Numbered from the stretch's first letter, positions 53,989 to 62,679 are shown. The stretch: 64,000 nucleotides of DNA from Gaiellasilicea sp963761905 (GCA_963761905.1 CAVXIQ010000009.1:1-64000), one strand, 5' to 3'. A program made the numbers and translations. The notes: generated from the letters alone by a model not told the origin.

Positions 53989-55018
53989 TCAGCGCCGCTG
54001 GTCGAACCGTTGCTCGTGGGAACGCGCGCGGGCGAAGCGGGCCGTCCAGTAGGCGGTGCGCTCGAGGTAGGAGCGCTCGGCGGCCCGGCCGCGCAGCCCC
54101 CAGGCACCGTCGTAGCTCTCGTAACCTCGCCGGGCGCCGCGCGCCGGCTCGATCTGCGTGCCCTCGTGCCACTCGTTGTAGCTCGTCACCGTGATCAGGT
54201 CGGGGCGGGAGCGGATCGCGCCCGTCCACATGCCGTCGTAGGTCGCCCCGTTGCGACGTGACCTGACCCGAGTGTCCCCTGTCGCCCGACGGGCGTCGTA
54301 GCCCGGCCCGACCGACGGTGCGCAGAGAAGCCGGAGCCGCCGCGCCTGCGCGCACAGCCGTGGAAAGAGGCCACCGTCGAAGAGAAGGACGTCGTAGGTG
54401 TAGACGCCGTCGAAGCCTCCCGCGGCGGCCTTGCCGGCCAGGTTCGTGTTGGCGAAGACCCGGATCCCGCTCAGGCTCTCGTTCATCGCTCGCCCAGTCG
54501 CCGTCGTCCAGCCAGGTGGAGGCCCAGATGTAGAAGTCGACGATCCCGAGCGAGCGGAGATAGGCGATGTCCAGCGCGACGCTGTCCACTGTTCGTCCCC
54601 CGTACGGCTCCACATGGACGGCAACGGCAAGACCATGGAGCTGCGCGTGGGCGAGCACCCGCGGCAGCCGCTGATCCTCGACCGAGCCACGCCCCCACCA
54701 AGAGACGATCACGGTCGAGACGCCGGCGGCGGCGATCTCCCGCATCTGCGAAGCCAGCACCAGCGCATCGGCCGAGGAGTACGGGCCTCGGGCGGGGTAG
54801 AAGCCGGAGGCGATCTGCTGCGGCGGTGAGCTGCCGCCCTGCTGCCAGTGCGTGTAGGCGCCGTCGCGCGCGGCGGTTCCGAACCAGGGGTAGTAGAAGA
54901 TCGCCGTCTCGGCCGCGGCGAGCGACTCCCTGGCTCCTGGTCCGCCGACGTGCGCCCGCGCAGCGGCCGTCACCCCCAGGCAGGCCGCAACCACCAGGAC
55001 GAAGAGCCGAATCCGCAC
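53989..55018 (-). CDS. Secreted glycoside hydrolase family 99-like protein, frameshifted
   Basis: GTG 55018 begins a signal peptide (RLFVLVVAACLGVTAAARA). The mature part has TAIFYYPWFGTAARDGAYTHW, ASQMREIAAAGVSTVIVSWWGRG and HVEPYGGR, then after an extra base near 54490 NESLSGIRVFANTNLAGKAA, GGFDGVYTYDVLL and ITVTSYNEWHEGTQIEPA. These motifs match endo-alpha-mannanase/mannosidase-like GH99 proteins, TIM barrels acting on mannose-rich glycans. TAGAGT (55033-55028) lies 9 nt upstream of the GTG. It sits near nucleotide-sugar and envelope genes but is transcribed alone. Confidence 0.78.
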
Positions 55019-55159
55019 CGACGCGCGACTCTACTCCGTGCGTCGGCTGGTTTCTACCCCTTTTCGAAGGTTTCGCGAGGTTCGAGCGTGGGCTCAACGG
55101 CGGTCAGAACGAGGCACACCCACTTCGACAGACCGAACCGGGAGCGAAGCGACCCTTTG

Positions 55160-55210
55160 GGGATCTTCGCGCGATGCGGGATCCGCTTCGCGGATCCCGC
55201 ATCGCTGCAA
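55160..55210. repeat. Structured dispersed repeat, copy B
   Basis: GGGATCTTCGC (55160-55170) is followed by a perfect 16-bp stem, 55171-55186 with 55190-55205, loop TTC, then TGCAAAC. It matches copy A in both flanks and in the GGGATC/GATCCC stem core, while the outer stem pairs differ in a paired way. It lies 6 bp beyond the 3' end of the tRNA-Pro gene and could also end that transcript. Confidence 0.65.
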
Positions 55211-55215
55211 ACAGG

Positions 55216-55290
55216 TCGGGGCGCCCAGATTCGAACTGGGGATCTCCTGGCCCCCAGCCAGGCGCGATAACCAGGCTTCGCTACGCCCCG
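55216..55290 (-). tRNA. tRNA-Pro (anticodon GGG)
   Basis: The 75-nt minus-strand sequence folds as a cloverleaf. Acceptor stem CGGGGCG pairs with CGCCCCG, the discriminator is A, the D arm follows AGCGAAGCCTGG, and the anticodon stem CCTGG/CCAGG encloses loop CTGGGGG with anticodon GGG. The T arm is CCCAG-TTCGAAT-CTGGG. CCA is not encoded. It reads proline codons CCC/CCU. The proS gene lies upstream on the same strand with one HTH gene between. Confidence 0.95.
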
Positions 55291-55327
55291 TGAAGCCGCA
55301 GAGTCTAGCGGCCGTCCGGAAGCCGCG

Positions 55328-55627
55328 TCAGGCGCTGAGCCGCTTGTAAAGCCGGTCGATCAGATCGGGCTTCGCCTCGAGCCGATCCGTGATCACGCGG
55401 AGTCGGTACTCGCGGAAGTGCTCGGGCTCGACGCCGAGCGCCGTGGCGAGCCGGACGACGACGTCCATGGACGGCACCGGCCTGTTCCCGTGCACGAGAT
55501 GATTCAGGTAGCCCGCAGAGAGCTGGGTCTTGGCAGCGAGGCCGCGATACGTGAGTCCGGCGTCGGCCATCAGGTGCTCGATCGTCGGCCCGAATGGCTC
55601 TTCGCTGTACTTCTTCCTCCGGCTCAT
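55328..55627 (-). CDS. XRE-type helix-turn-helix protein
   Basis: A 99-aa protein: a short basic start (SRRKKYSEEPFG), then one Cro/C1-type HTH (about 14-70; AAKTQLSAGYLNHLVHGNRPVPSMDVVVRLATALG). The C-terminal helix ends LIDRLYKRLSA. ATG 55627 overlaps the proS stop by ATGA, so it is co-translated with prolyl-tRNA synthetase, and tRNA-Pro follows. It is probably a DNA-binding regulator or small nucleoid-associated factor; the target is unknown. Confidence 0.78.
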   Translation of the reverse strand: MSRRKKYSEEPFGPTIEHLMADAGLTYRGLAAKTQLSAGYLNHLVHGNRPVPSMDVVVRLATALGVEPEHFREYRLRVITDRLEAKPDLIDRLYKRLSA

Positions 55628-57309
55628 CGACGCTCGCCTACCCGATTTACCACCTCCAAACGCCCGATTCGCTCGTCCTCGCCGGTCGCGCGGGCGCGGA
55701 CGTCGACAGCGTCGTCGTCGAGCGTCTTCTTGCCGATCGTGATCCGGACGGGGCAACCGATCAGGTCGGCGTCGGCGAACTTCTCGCCCGGACGCAGCTC
55801 GCGGTCGTCGAGGAGAACGTCCATCCCCGCCGCCGACAGCTGCTCGCCGAGCTCGATCGCAAGCGCCAGGATCTCCTCGCTGCCGTGCGCGAGCGCGACG
55901 ATGTGGACGTCGTAGGGCGCGAGCTCGTCCGGCCAGACGATCCCGTCCTCGTCGTGATGCTGCTCGACTGCTGCTGCCAGCACGCGTCCCGGCCCGATCC
56001 CGTACGAGCCCATCAGCGGGACTCGCTCCGTGCCGTCCTCGTCGAGGAACCGTGCGCCGAGCGGCTCCGAATAGCGGGTTCCGAGCTTGAAGATATGGCC
56101 GACCTCGATCGACGTCTGGAAGCCGAGGCGCCCCCCGCATTCGGGGCAGGCATCGCCTTCCTTGGGCTGGCGGATGTCCGCGAAGCGAGGCGCGTAGTCG
56201 CGGCCCGCCTGAACCCCGCGCAGGTGCCACCCGGTGCGATTGGCGCCGGCGACGTACTGGCCCTCGCGCAGCGCCTCGTCGGCGACGATCTCGCCGGAGA
56301 ACCCGATCGGGCCGAGCGAGCCGCCCTCTGCGCCGAAGCCGGCCTGGATCTGCTCGTCGGTCGCGGGCACGAAGTCGGAGCCGAGCGCGGCCGCGAGCTT
56401 CGCCTCCTCGAGCCGGTCGTCGCCACGCAGGAGCGCGAGCACGAGCGTCCCGTCGGTCCGGACGACGGGCATCGCCTTCGAGGTGGCTGCGAGGTCGATC
56501 GAGAGCAGCTCGGCGAGCGCCTCGCACGTCCGCGTCTCGGGCGTCTCGACGTCCGAGGGAGCATCGAGGCGCTCGGGGAAGCGCGCGGAGCGCGGGATGC
56601 CGCGCGCGATCTCCAGGTCCGCCGCGTAGTCGCCGTTCTCGCACGTGACGAGGGTGTTCTCCCCCGAGCCCGACGGCGCCAGGTAGTCGAACGACTCCTT
56701 GCCCCCCATCATCCCCGACTCCGCCTGGACGCCGTGCGTCTCGAGCCCGCAGCGCTCGAAGATCCGCTCGTAGGCGCCCTTGTGGAGCTGGAAGCTCCGG
56801 TCGAGACCGGCTTCGTCGCGGTCGAACGAGTAGGAGTCCTTCATCACGAACTCGCGGACGCGGAGGAGGCCACCACGCGGGCGCGGCTCGTCGCGGTCCT
56901 TCGTCTGGAAGTGGTACCACGCCTGCGGGAGCTCCCGATAGCTCTGCAGCTCGAGCGCATGGAAGGTGAACGTCTCCTCGTGGGTCAGCGGCAGGACGAA
57001 GCGGCGTCCCGCGCGGTCCTCGAGCTTGAAGAGCTCGGGGATCTGGTCGCGGCTCGTTTGCTCCCAGAGCTCGATCGGGGTGAGCACGGGCGCAAACCAC
57101 TCCTGGGCGCCGATCGCGTCCATCTCCTCGCGGACGATCTGCTCGACCTTGCGATGCACGCGCCAGCCGAGCGGGAGGAACGTCCAGAGCCCCGCGCCCA
57201 CCTGGCGGATGAAGCCGCCGCGGACGAGCAGCTTGTGCGAGATCGCCTCCGCGTCCGCTGGAGCGTCGCGCAGGGTCGGCAGGAAGAGCTGGGACGCTCG
57301 GTGCAGCAT
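55624..57309 (-). CDS. proS: Prolyl-tRNA synthetase (bacterial type)
   Basis: Class II aminoacyl-tRNA synthetase of 561 aa with the editing (INS) domain between motifs 2 and 3, the bacterial long form. It has GFIRQVGAGLWTFLPLGWRV, motif 1/2 region RFVLPLTHEETFTFHALEL and FQTKDRDEPRPRGGLLRVREF. INS-domain content lies near 225-385 with the GEIVADEALREG stretch, and motif 3 is GSYGIGPGRVLAAAVEQHHD. The anticodon-binding domain ends VNRVGERR. Shorter than E. coli ProS (572 aa) only slightly. TAGGGT (57321-57316) lies 6 nt upstream, overlapping the ispG stop. Confidence 0.95.
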   Translation of the reverse strand: MLHRASQLFLPTLRDAPADAEAISHKLLVRGGFIRQVGAGLWTFLPLGWRVHRKVEQIVREEMDAIGAQEWFAPVLTPIELWEQTSRDQIPELFKLEDRAGRRFVLPLTHEETFTFHALELQSYRELPQAWYHFQTKDRDEPRPRGGLLRVREFVMKDSYSFDRDEAGLDRSFQLHKGAYERIFERCGLETHGVQAESGMMGGKESFDYLAPSGSGENTLVTCENGDYAADLEIARGIPRSARFPERLDAPSDVETPETRTCEALAELLSIDLAATSKAMPVVRTDGTLVLALLRGDDRLEEAKLAAALGSDFVPATDEQIQAGFGAEGGSLGPIGFSGEIVADEALREGQYVAGANRTGWHLRGVQAGRDYAPRFADIRQPKEGDACPECGGRLGFQTSIEVGHIFKLGTRYSEPLGARFLDEDGTERVPLMGSYGIGPGRVLAAAVEQHHDEDGIVWPDELAPYDVHIVALAHGSEEILALAIELGEQLSAAGMDVLLDDRELRPGEKFADADLIGCPVRITIGKKTLDDDAVDVRARATGEDERIGRLEVVNRVGERR

Positions 57310-57318
57310 CGCGAGACC

Positions 57319-58452
57319 CTAGTCGAGAGGGATGAGCGAGGCTTCCGCCATCGCGAGCGCGGCGGGCTTCGCCATCTTCAGCCGCTTCGGGCGGGGCATC
57401 CCCGCCTCGATCCAGCGGTCGATCTCGACGAAGAGCTCGTCGATCAGCGTCTCGGAGGAGACCTTCTTGAGCACGCGGCCGTGCGCGTAGAGGAACCCCA
57501 CGTCTCGGCCGCCGGCGATTCCGAAGTCGGCGTCGCCCGCCTCCCCCGGTCCGTTCACGGCGCAGCCCATGACCGCGACCTCGAAGGCCTCGGGATACGC
57601 CTTGAGCCGCTCCTCGACGACGACCGCGAGGTTCTCGACGCCGACGTTGTCGCGCCCGCACGAGGGGCACGAGATCATCACCGGGCCGCGCTCCCGGAGC
57701 CCCAGCGCCTTCAGGATCTCGAACGCCGCCTCGACCTCCTTGACTGGATCGGCGGTGAGCGAGACGCGGATCGTGTCGCCGATCCCGTCGACGAGCAGCG
57801 CCCCCATCCCGACCGCGCTCTTGATCGAGCCCGAGAACGGCGTGCCGGCCTCGGTGACGCCGAGGTGGAGCGGGTAGGGCACCTTGTCCGCGAGCATCCG
57901 GTAGGCGCGGATCATCGTCGGCACGTGACTCGACTTGACCGAGATCTTGAAGTCGCGGAAGTCGAGCCGCTCGAGCAGCTCCACCTCCTCGAGCGCGGCC
58001 TCGACGAGCGCCTCGGCCTGATCTGCCTGGGCGAGCTCTTCGAGGTGCTTCGGGAGCGAGCCGGAGTTGGCGCCGATCCGCATCGGGATCTTCGCCCGCT
58101 TGGCCGCGTTGACGACGAGCTCGACCTTGTCCGGCCCGCCGATGTTGCCGGGATTGATCCGAACCGCGGCCACTCCGGCGTCGATCGCCTTCAGCGCCAA
58201 GGAGGCGTTGAAGTGGATGTCCGCGATCACGGGCAGCGGCGAGAGGCGAACGATCCGCTTCAGCGCCTCCGCGTCCTCGACCTTCGGAACCGCACAGCGA
58301 ACGACCTCGCACCCGGCGGAAGCGAGCGCGGCGATCTGGGCGGTCGTCGCCTCGACGTCGCGGGTCGGCGTCAGCGTCATCGACTGGACGACGACCGGCG
58401 CGCCGCCTCCGATCGCGACGTTCCCGACCCTGATCCCGACGCTCGAGGCCAT
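57319..58452 (-). CDS. ispG: 4-hydroxy-3-methylbut-2-enyl diphosphate synthase (flavodoxin/ferredoxin)
   Basis: Penultimate MEP-pathway enzyme, a 4Fe-4S protein; 377 aa. It has VVVQSMTLTPTRDVEATTAQI, IADIHFNASLAL, RINPGNIG, GANSGSLP and LGVTEAG. The cluster Cys lie in SCPSCGRDN and VMGCAVNGPGEA. Normal single-domain bacterial length. dxr (first MEP step) is 1.3 kb upstream in the same direction. TACCCT (58465-58460) lies 7 nt before ATG 58452, with a palindrome over the -35 position, so ispG probably has its own regulated promoter inside the cluster. Confidence 0.95.
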   Translation of the reverse strand: MASSVGIRVGNVAIGGGAPVVVQSMTLTPTRDVEATTAQIAALASAGCEVVRCAVPKVEDAEALKRIVRLSPLPVIADIHFNASLALKAIDAGVAAVRINPGNIGGPDKVELVVNAAKRAKIPMRIGANSGSLPKHLEELAQADQAEALVEAALEEVELLERLDFRDFKISVKSSHVPTMIRAYRMLADKVPYPLHLGVTEAGTPFSGSIKSAVGMGALLVDGIGDTIRVSLTADPVKEVEAAFEILKALGLRERGPVMISCPSCGRDNVGVENLAVVVEERLKAYPEAFEVAVMGCAVNGPGEAGDADFGIAGGRDVGFLYAHGRVLKKVSSETLIDELFVEIDRWIEAGMPRPKRLKMAKPAALAMAEASLIPLD

Positions 58453-58474
58453 CGCCTACAGGGTAGCGAGGGCG

Positions 58475-58499
58475 ACTTTGTGTTCTATGAACACAAAGT
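58475..58499. promoter_or_regulatory. Palindromic operator or terminator between rseP and ispG
   Basis: A perfect 11-bp inverted repeat (ACTTTGTGTTC, 58475-58485, with its complement at 58489-58499, spacer TAT) is AT-rich in a GC-rich genome. It begins 2 bp after the rseP stop and covers the expected -35 region of the ispG -10 box TACCCT. Either an operator for ispG or a weak rseP terminator. Confidence 0.6.
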
Positions 58500-58500
58500 G

Positions 58501-59714
58501 CTAGCTGCCCAGCCGGCCGATGTCGTTCGAGAGGCCGATGAAGAAGAGGAGGAGGACGATCGCGATCCCGACGACCGACACCCGCTCGTAGACCTCGCGG
58601 GCGACCGCCTTGCCGCGGATCCCTTCGAGCAACGAGAAGGCGATGTGGCCGCCGTCGAGCGGGAGCAGCGGGAGCAGGTTCAGGAGCGCGAGCGAGAGGC
58701 TGATCAGGCCGAGCACCCAGAGATAGGACTCGGCGCCCCGCTCCACCGCCTGCGACGAGCCTTGCACGATCCCGACCGGGCTCGAGATCTCCTCCCGTCC
58801 GTCGCCGGTCACGAGCCGGCCGACGGAACCGCCGATCGCCTTCGTGACGATGCCGGTGACCTTGATCGCTTGCCACGCCGACTCGACCGGGCCGAGCGCC
58901 TCGCCCGAAGGGCGAAGCCGAGCCGGTAGGCGCCGTCGGTCAGCGCGGGACGAGCGGGACCGAGCTCGACCGACTCGCCGGCGCGAATCACGGTCACCGT
59001 CAGCTCCTGACCGTCCGAGCCGGAGATCCGCTCGGGGATCTCCCCCGGCGAGTCGATCGCCTGGCCGTCGATCGCGACGATCCGGTCCCCGGCCTGCAGC
59101 CCGGCGCTCGCGGCGGGCGAGTCGGCAACGATCTCGTCGACCGTCTGCGTCGCCCGGCCTCCGCCGGCCATGAAGAGCGCGGTGAAGAGGACGATCGCCA
59201 GAAGCAGGTTCGCGCCCGGACCGGCAAAGATCACGGCCACTCGCTTCCACGTTCGGGCGCGCCAGTACGCGTCCGGGCCGAGGGCGTCGCCGACGTCCTC
59301 CACGCCCCGGTCCGCCGCCTTTCGCGCGGGCGCCGACAGCTCTGCGCGCTCGAGCTCGGCCTTGAGCCTCGCGACCGCCTCCCGCGAGTGCTCGTGATCC
59401 TCGACCGCCAGGCGACGCCGGAGCTCCTCGACACAAGGCCCGAGCGCCGGCTGCTCGGAGACCGCGCGACCGAAGTGGACGTCGAGGTCGCCGGCTGCGG
59501 GCCGGTGCATGCCCGGGATCTTGACGTAGCCACCCAGCGGGACGGCCCCGATCCCGTACTCGATCCCGTTGCGCGAGGTCTTCGCGAGCGCGGGCGGGAA
59601 GCCGATGTAGAACTTGCGCGGGTTCATCCCCACCGCTCGCGCGACGAAGAAATGACCGGCCTCGTGGATCAGGATCAAGAGCCCGAGACCCACGATCGAG
59701 ATGAAGATGCTCAC
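58501..59714 (-). CDS. rseP: Site-2 protease RseP/RIP metalloprotease, frameshifted
   Basis: Intramembrane zinc protease: HEAGH in LILIHEAGHFFVARAVG, then GFPPALAKTSRNGIEYGIGAVPLGGYVKIPGM, a helix with IFAGPGANLLLAIVLF, and a PDZ domain (about 175-250; AGLQAGDRIVAIDGQ). After a shift near 58908 it continues ESAWQAIKVTGIVTKAIG, the second metal motif NLLPLLPLDGGHI and a last helix. The shift here needs -1 or +2, unlike most others in the window. The gene would be about 405 aa. It is set between dxr and ispG as in most bacteria. Confidence 0.85.
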
Positions 59715-60787
59715 CTGACGGACATCCCCCGCGCGGCCAGACGCCGGGCCTCCTCATCCGCCTCGAAGAGCTCGTCGAGGTCGCGCGCGGGCGCGCCGTC
59801 GACGGCGTCGAGCGCCTCCGCGACGACCTCGGGAATCCCGAGGAACGAGAGCCGCCCGTCGAGAAATGCGGCGACGGCGGTCTCGTTGGCCGCGTTGTAC
59901 GCACACGGATAGGTGCCTCCGAGCTCGCCGGCCCGCCGTGCGAGCGCGAGCAGCGGGAAGGTCGCGAGGTCGGGCGCCGAGAACTCGAGCGTGAGCCCAC
60001 CGGCGAGATCGAGCTGGGGCAGCTCCGTCGCCGCCCGGTCGGGGTAGGTCAAGGCCCAGGAGATGGGCACTCGCATGTCGGGATAGCCGAGGTGCGCCAG
60101 CGCGGCGCCGTCCCGGAAGCGGACGAGCGCGTGGACGACGGAGCTCGGGTGAACGACGACCTCGAGATGGTCGTAGGGAAGCCCGAAGAGGACGTGCGCC
60201 TCGATCAGCTCCAGGCCCTTGTTCGCGAGCGTGGCGGAATCGATCGTGATCTTCGGCCCCATGCTCCACGTCGGGTGAGCGAGCGCCTCCTCGACCGTGA
60301 CGTCCGCGAGCTCCTCGCAGCTCCGGCCGTGGAACGGACCGCCGGACGCCGTAAGGACGAGCGAGTGGATGCTGTCGGGCGATCGGCCCTCGAGGCATTG
60401 GAACGCCGCCGAGTGCTCGGAATCGACCGGGAGCAGGAGGCCTCCCCCACGCTGCTGCGCCGCGAGCGCCAGGTCGCCCGCCGCGACGAGGCTCTCCTTG
60501 TTCGCGAGCGCGAGCGTGACGCCTCGCTCGAGCGCCCAGAGCGTCGCGCCGATTCCCGCGAAGCCGACGACGGCGTTCAGGACGACGTCGGGCTCCGCAC
60601 GCTCGAGGAGCTCGGTCAGGTCGCCGCCCGTCTGGACGTGCTCGACGCCGTGTCTCGCCGCGAGCTCCTCGAGGCCGCTCGACGCGGACGCGAGGGCGCA
60701 GAGCTCGAGTTCCTCGGTGGACTCGATCACGGCGATGGCCTGCGTGCCGATGGAGCCGGTGGCTCCTAGGAGGGCGATCCGCCGCAC
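59711..60787 (-). CDS. dxr: 1-deoxy-D-xylulose 5-phosphate reductoisomerase
   Basis: First committed MEP-pathway enzyme; 358 aa. NADPH-binding LLGATGSIGTQAI is at the N-terminus, ANKESLVAAGDL, then VDSEHSAAFQCL (metal Asp and Glu), TASGGPF, HPTWSMGPKITIDSATLANKGLE and HPSSVVHALVRF. A C-terminal helical domain has NAANETAVAAFL. Slightly shorter than E. coli Dxr (398 aa), mostly in the linker. GTG 60787 is preceded by TACACT (60799-60794) at 6 nt. Overlaps rseP by 4 bp. Confidence 0.95.
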   Translation of the reverse strand: MRRIALLGATGSIGTQAIAVIESTEELELCALASASSGLEELAARHGVEHVQTGGDLTELLERAEPDVVLNAVVGFAGIGATLWALERGVTLALANKESLVAAGDLALAAQQRGGGLLLPVDSEHSAAFQCLEGRSPDSIHSLVLTASGGPFHGRSCEELADVTVEEALAHPTWSMGPKITIDSATLANKGLELIEAHVLFGLPYDHLEVVVHPSSVVHALVRFRDGAALAHLGYPDMRVPISWALTYPDRAATELPQLDLAGGLTLEFSAPDLATFPLLALARRAGELGGTYPCAYNAANETAVAAFLDGRLSFLGIPEVVAEALDAVDGAPARDLDELFEADEEARRLAARGMSVR

Positions 60788-60817
60788 GGGCTCAGTGTAC
60801 GGGGCACCGCCGGACGG

Positions 60818-61138
60818 TCAGGGGGCTTCGTTGCCCGGCCGCCGAGGCGCACGGGCGGCGATCGCGTCGAGACAGCCGCGGCGAGCGTGCTCGGCGCTCT
60901 TCGGCGAGGTGCTGCCGACCGCCTTCGAGGCGGCGTCGGCCACCGCCTCGGGCGTCGCCTCGGCCACGCCGTATCGCTGCGCGACGTAGCGGACGGAGCC
61001 GATCGAGCAGATCGCGTACGCGCCCCGGTACTCGACCGGCTGGGAGCGGATGTCGAGCGGCGGCTCCGGCTCGTCGTCGCCGCGACAGCCCGCGAGCGCG
61101 AGTAGGACGATCGCGAAGGCGAGCAGGCGGAGCGGCAC
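60818..61138 (-). CDS. Small lipoprotein (106 aa)
   Basis: GTG 61138 overlaps the cdsA stop (TAGTG). Signal peptide PLRLLAFAIVLLALAGC with lipobox ALAGC (Cys near 18), then an acidic linker and a small domain with two further Cys (AYAICSIGSV and ARRGCLDAI) that may form a disulfide. The VAEATPEAVADAASKAVG segment is helical. Function unknown; an envelope lipoprotein carried in the pyrH-ispG cluster. Confidence 0.65.
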   Translation of the reverse strand: MPLRLLAFAIVLLALAGCRGDDEPEPPLDIRSQPVEYRGAYAICSIGSVRYVAQRYGVAEATPEAVADAASKAVGSTSPKSAEHARRGCLDAIAARAPRRPGNEAP

Positions 61139-61932
61139 TAGGCCCCGAACGCGAGGATGACGTAGAACGCCGCGACCGCTGCGAAGAGGTTCGCGTCGAT
61201 CCGGTCGAGCATGCCGCCGTGGCCGCCGAGGAGCCTGCCGGAGTCCTTCACCTGGAGGTCGCGCTTCAGCGCCGACTCGAAGAGGTCGCCGGCGGCGCCT
61301 GCGACGGCGATCGCGGCCCCGAGCACGAGCGACTGGGGAATCGTCAGGAAGTCCTGGTCGTAGAGGGCGAAGAAGGCGACCGCGATCGCGACAGCCGTGC
61401 CGGCGAGAAACCCCTCCCACGTCTTGCCGGGCGAGAGCCTGGGCGCGAGCTTGTGCCTGCCGACCAGCCGGCCGACCCCGTACGCCGCCGTGTCGTCGGC
61501 GAAGACGGCGATCAGAACGGTGAAGACGGCGAGCCGGCCGTGCTCGGGCAGCGCGCGGATCAGGAGCAGGTGGCTGAGGCCGAGCGCGATCCACGCGACG
61601 CCCATGACCGTCGAGCTGATCGTGATCGTCGCCGTCTGTCGCGTCTCGGCGATCCCGTAGAGCACGAACGCCAGGAAGAGCGTGAGCATGAAGCCGCCCG
61701 TCATCCAGACGGGACCGCCGAGGTGGGCTCCGAGCAGGGTCGCGATCGCGCCCGCGTAGCCGGCGAGGACGAGCGGCCGCAGCTCCCGGGCCATCACGTA
61801 GAGCTCGTGGAGGGCGATCAGCGTCGCGCCGAGCGCGAGCGCGAAGATCCACCAGCCGCCGAGCCAGACGAGGTAGAGCACGACCGGCAGGGCGACGACC
61901 GTGACCAGCACCCGCGAGACGAGCTGATTCAT
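61138..61932 (-). CDS. cdsA: Phosphatidate cytidylyltransferase
   Basis: Makes CDP-diacylglycerol for phospholipid synthesis; 264 aa with about seven membrane helices. The signature is near the C-terminus: FADDTAAYGVGRLVGRHKL, SPGKTWEGFLAGT, DLFESALKRDLQVKDSG and GHGGMLDRIDANLFAA. ATG 61932 overlaps the uppS stop by ATGA; its own stop overlaps the lipoprotein start. It supplies the substrate for PgsA at 52314. Confidence 0.95.
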   Translation of the reverse strand: MNQLVSRVLVTVVALPVVLYLVWLGGWWIFALALGATLIALHELYVMARELRPLVLAGYAGAIATLLGAHLGGPVWMTGGFMLTLFLAFVLYGIAETRQTATITISSTVMGVAWIALGLSHLLLIRALPEHGRLAVFTVLIAVFADDTAAYGVGRLVGRHKLAPRLSPGKTWEGFLAGTAVAIAVAFFALYDQDFLTIPQSLVLGAAIAVAGAAGDLFESALKRDLQVKDSGRLLGGHGGMLDRIDANLFAAVAAFYVILAFGA

Positions 61933-62645
61933 CTGCCCCCGAACCGGCGGCGCCGGCTCGCATACTCGCCGAGGGCGCTCGCCAGCTGGTCGCGACCGAA
62001 GTCCGGCCAGAGCGTGTCGACGAAGACGAGCTCGGCATAGGCGCTCTGCCAGAGGAGGAAGTTCGAGAGCCGCAGCTCGCCCGAGGTGCGGATCAGAAGG
62101 TCGGGATCGGGCAGCTCCGGCGCGTGAAGCCGTGCCGCGAGCGATTCCTCGTCGATCTCGTCCGGCACGAGGCCGTCCTCGACGAGCCGCCGCGCTGCAT
62201 CGACGAGCTCGGCCCGGCCGCCGTAGTCGAAGGCGATCCACAGATCGAGGCGGTCGTTTCCCGCGGTCTCCGACTCGAGGCTCTCCATCTGGGCGCGAAG
62301 CGGGGCGGGTGCCCGGTCGCGGCGACCGAAGAACCTGCTCCGGACGCCCTCCTCCGCGAGATCCGGCAGCTCGCGCTCGATCGTCTCGCCGAAGATCGTC
62401 ATCAGGTCTTCGACCTCCTCCGCCGGGCGCGACCAGTTCTCGGTCGAGAAGGCGTACACCGCGAGCGAGCGGACTCCGAGGTCGATCGCCGCCTCGACCG
62501 TCCGCCGCAGCGCTCGAGTCCCGGCGCGATGGCCGTCGGCGACCGGTAGTCCTCGCGCCTCGGCCCAGCGCCCGTTGCCGTCCATGATGATCGCCACGCT
62601 GCGAGCGTCGCTCGCCGCGGGGTCGAGAGCGGCCACAGCAGTCAC
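61929..62645 (-). CDS. uppS: Isoprenyl (undecaprenyl) diphosphate synthase
   Basis: cis-prenyltransferase making the C55 carrier; 238 aa. The catalytic Asp lies in IIMDGNGRWAEARGLP, followed by GHRAGTRALRR, YAFSTENWSRP, the FFGRRD region and LIRTSGELRLSNFLLWQSAYAEL with the pyrophosphate Arg residues. GTG 62645. It lies behind the frr hairpin and ahead of cdsA, and works with UppP (44724) and MurT/GatD in wall precursor cycling. Confidence 0.95.
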   Translation of the reverse strand: MTAVAALDPAASDARSVAIIMDGNGRWAEARGLPVADGHRAGTRALRRTVEAAIDLGVRSLAVYAFSTENWSRPAEEVEDLMTIFGETIERELPDLAEEGVRSRFFGRRDRAPAPLRAQMESLESETAGNDRLDLWIAFDYGGRAELVDAARRLVEDGLVPDEIDEESLAARLHAPELPDPDLLIRTSGELRLSNFLLWQSAYAELVFVDTLWPDFGRDQLASALGEYASRRRRFGGR

Positions 62646-62650
62646 GTCGA

Positions 62651-62679
62651 GAGGTTTGAGCGCACGGCGCTCAAACCTC
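62651..62679 (-). terminator. Hairpin overlapping the end of frr
   Basis: A perfect 13-bp stem (62651-62663 with 62667-62679, 3-nt loop) includes the frr stop codon and ends 6 bp before the uppS GTG. No T tract. It may act as a partial terminator or processing site separating pyrH-frr from the lipid genes. Confidence 0.6.

Noticed and set aside
55594..58929. A plus-strand open frame over 1,100 codons opposite proS, ispG and rseP
   Set aside because: No domain is recognisable and composition is that of an antisense shadow. The minus strand carries complete conserved enzymes.
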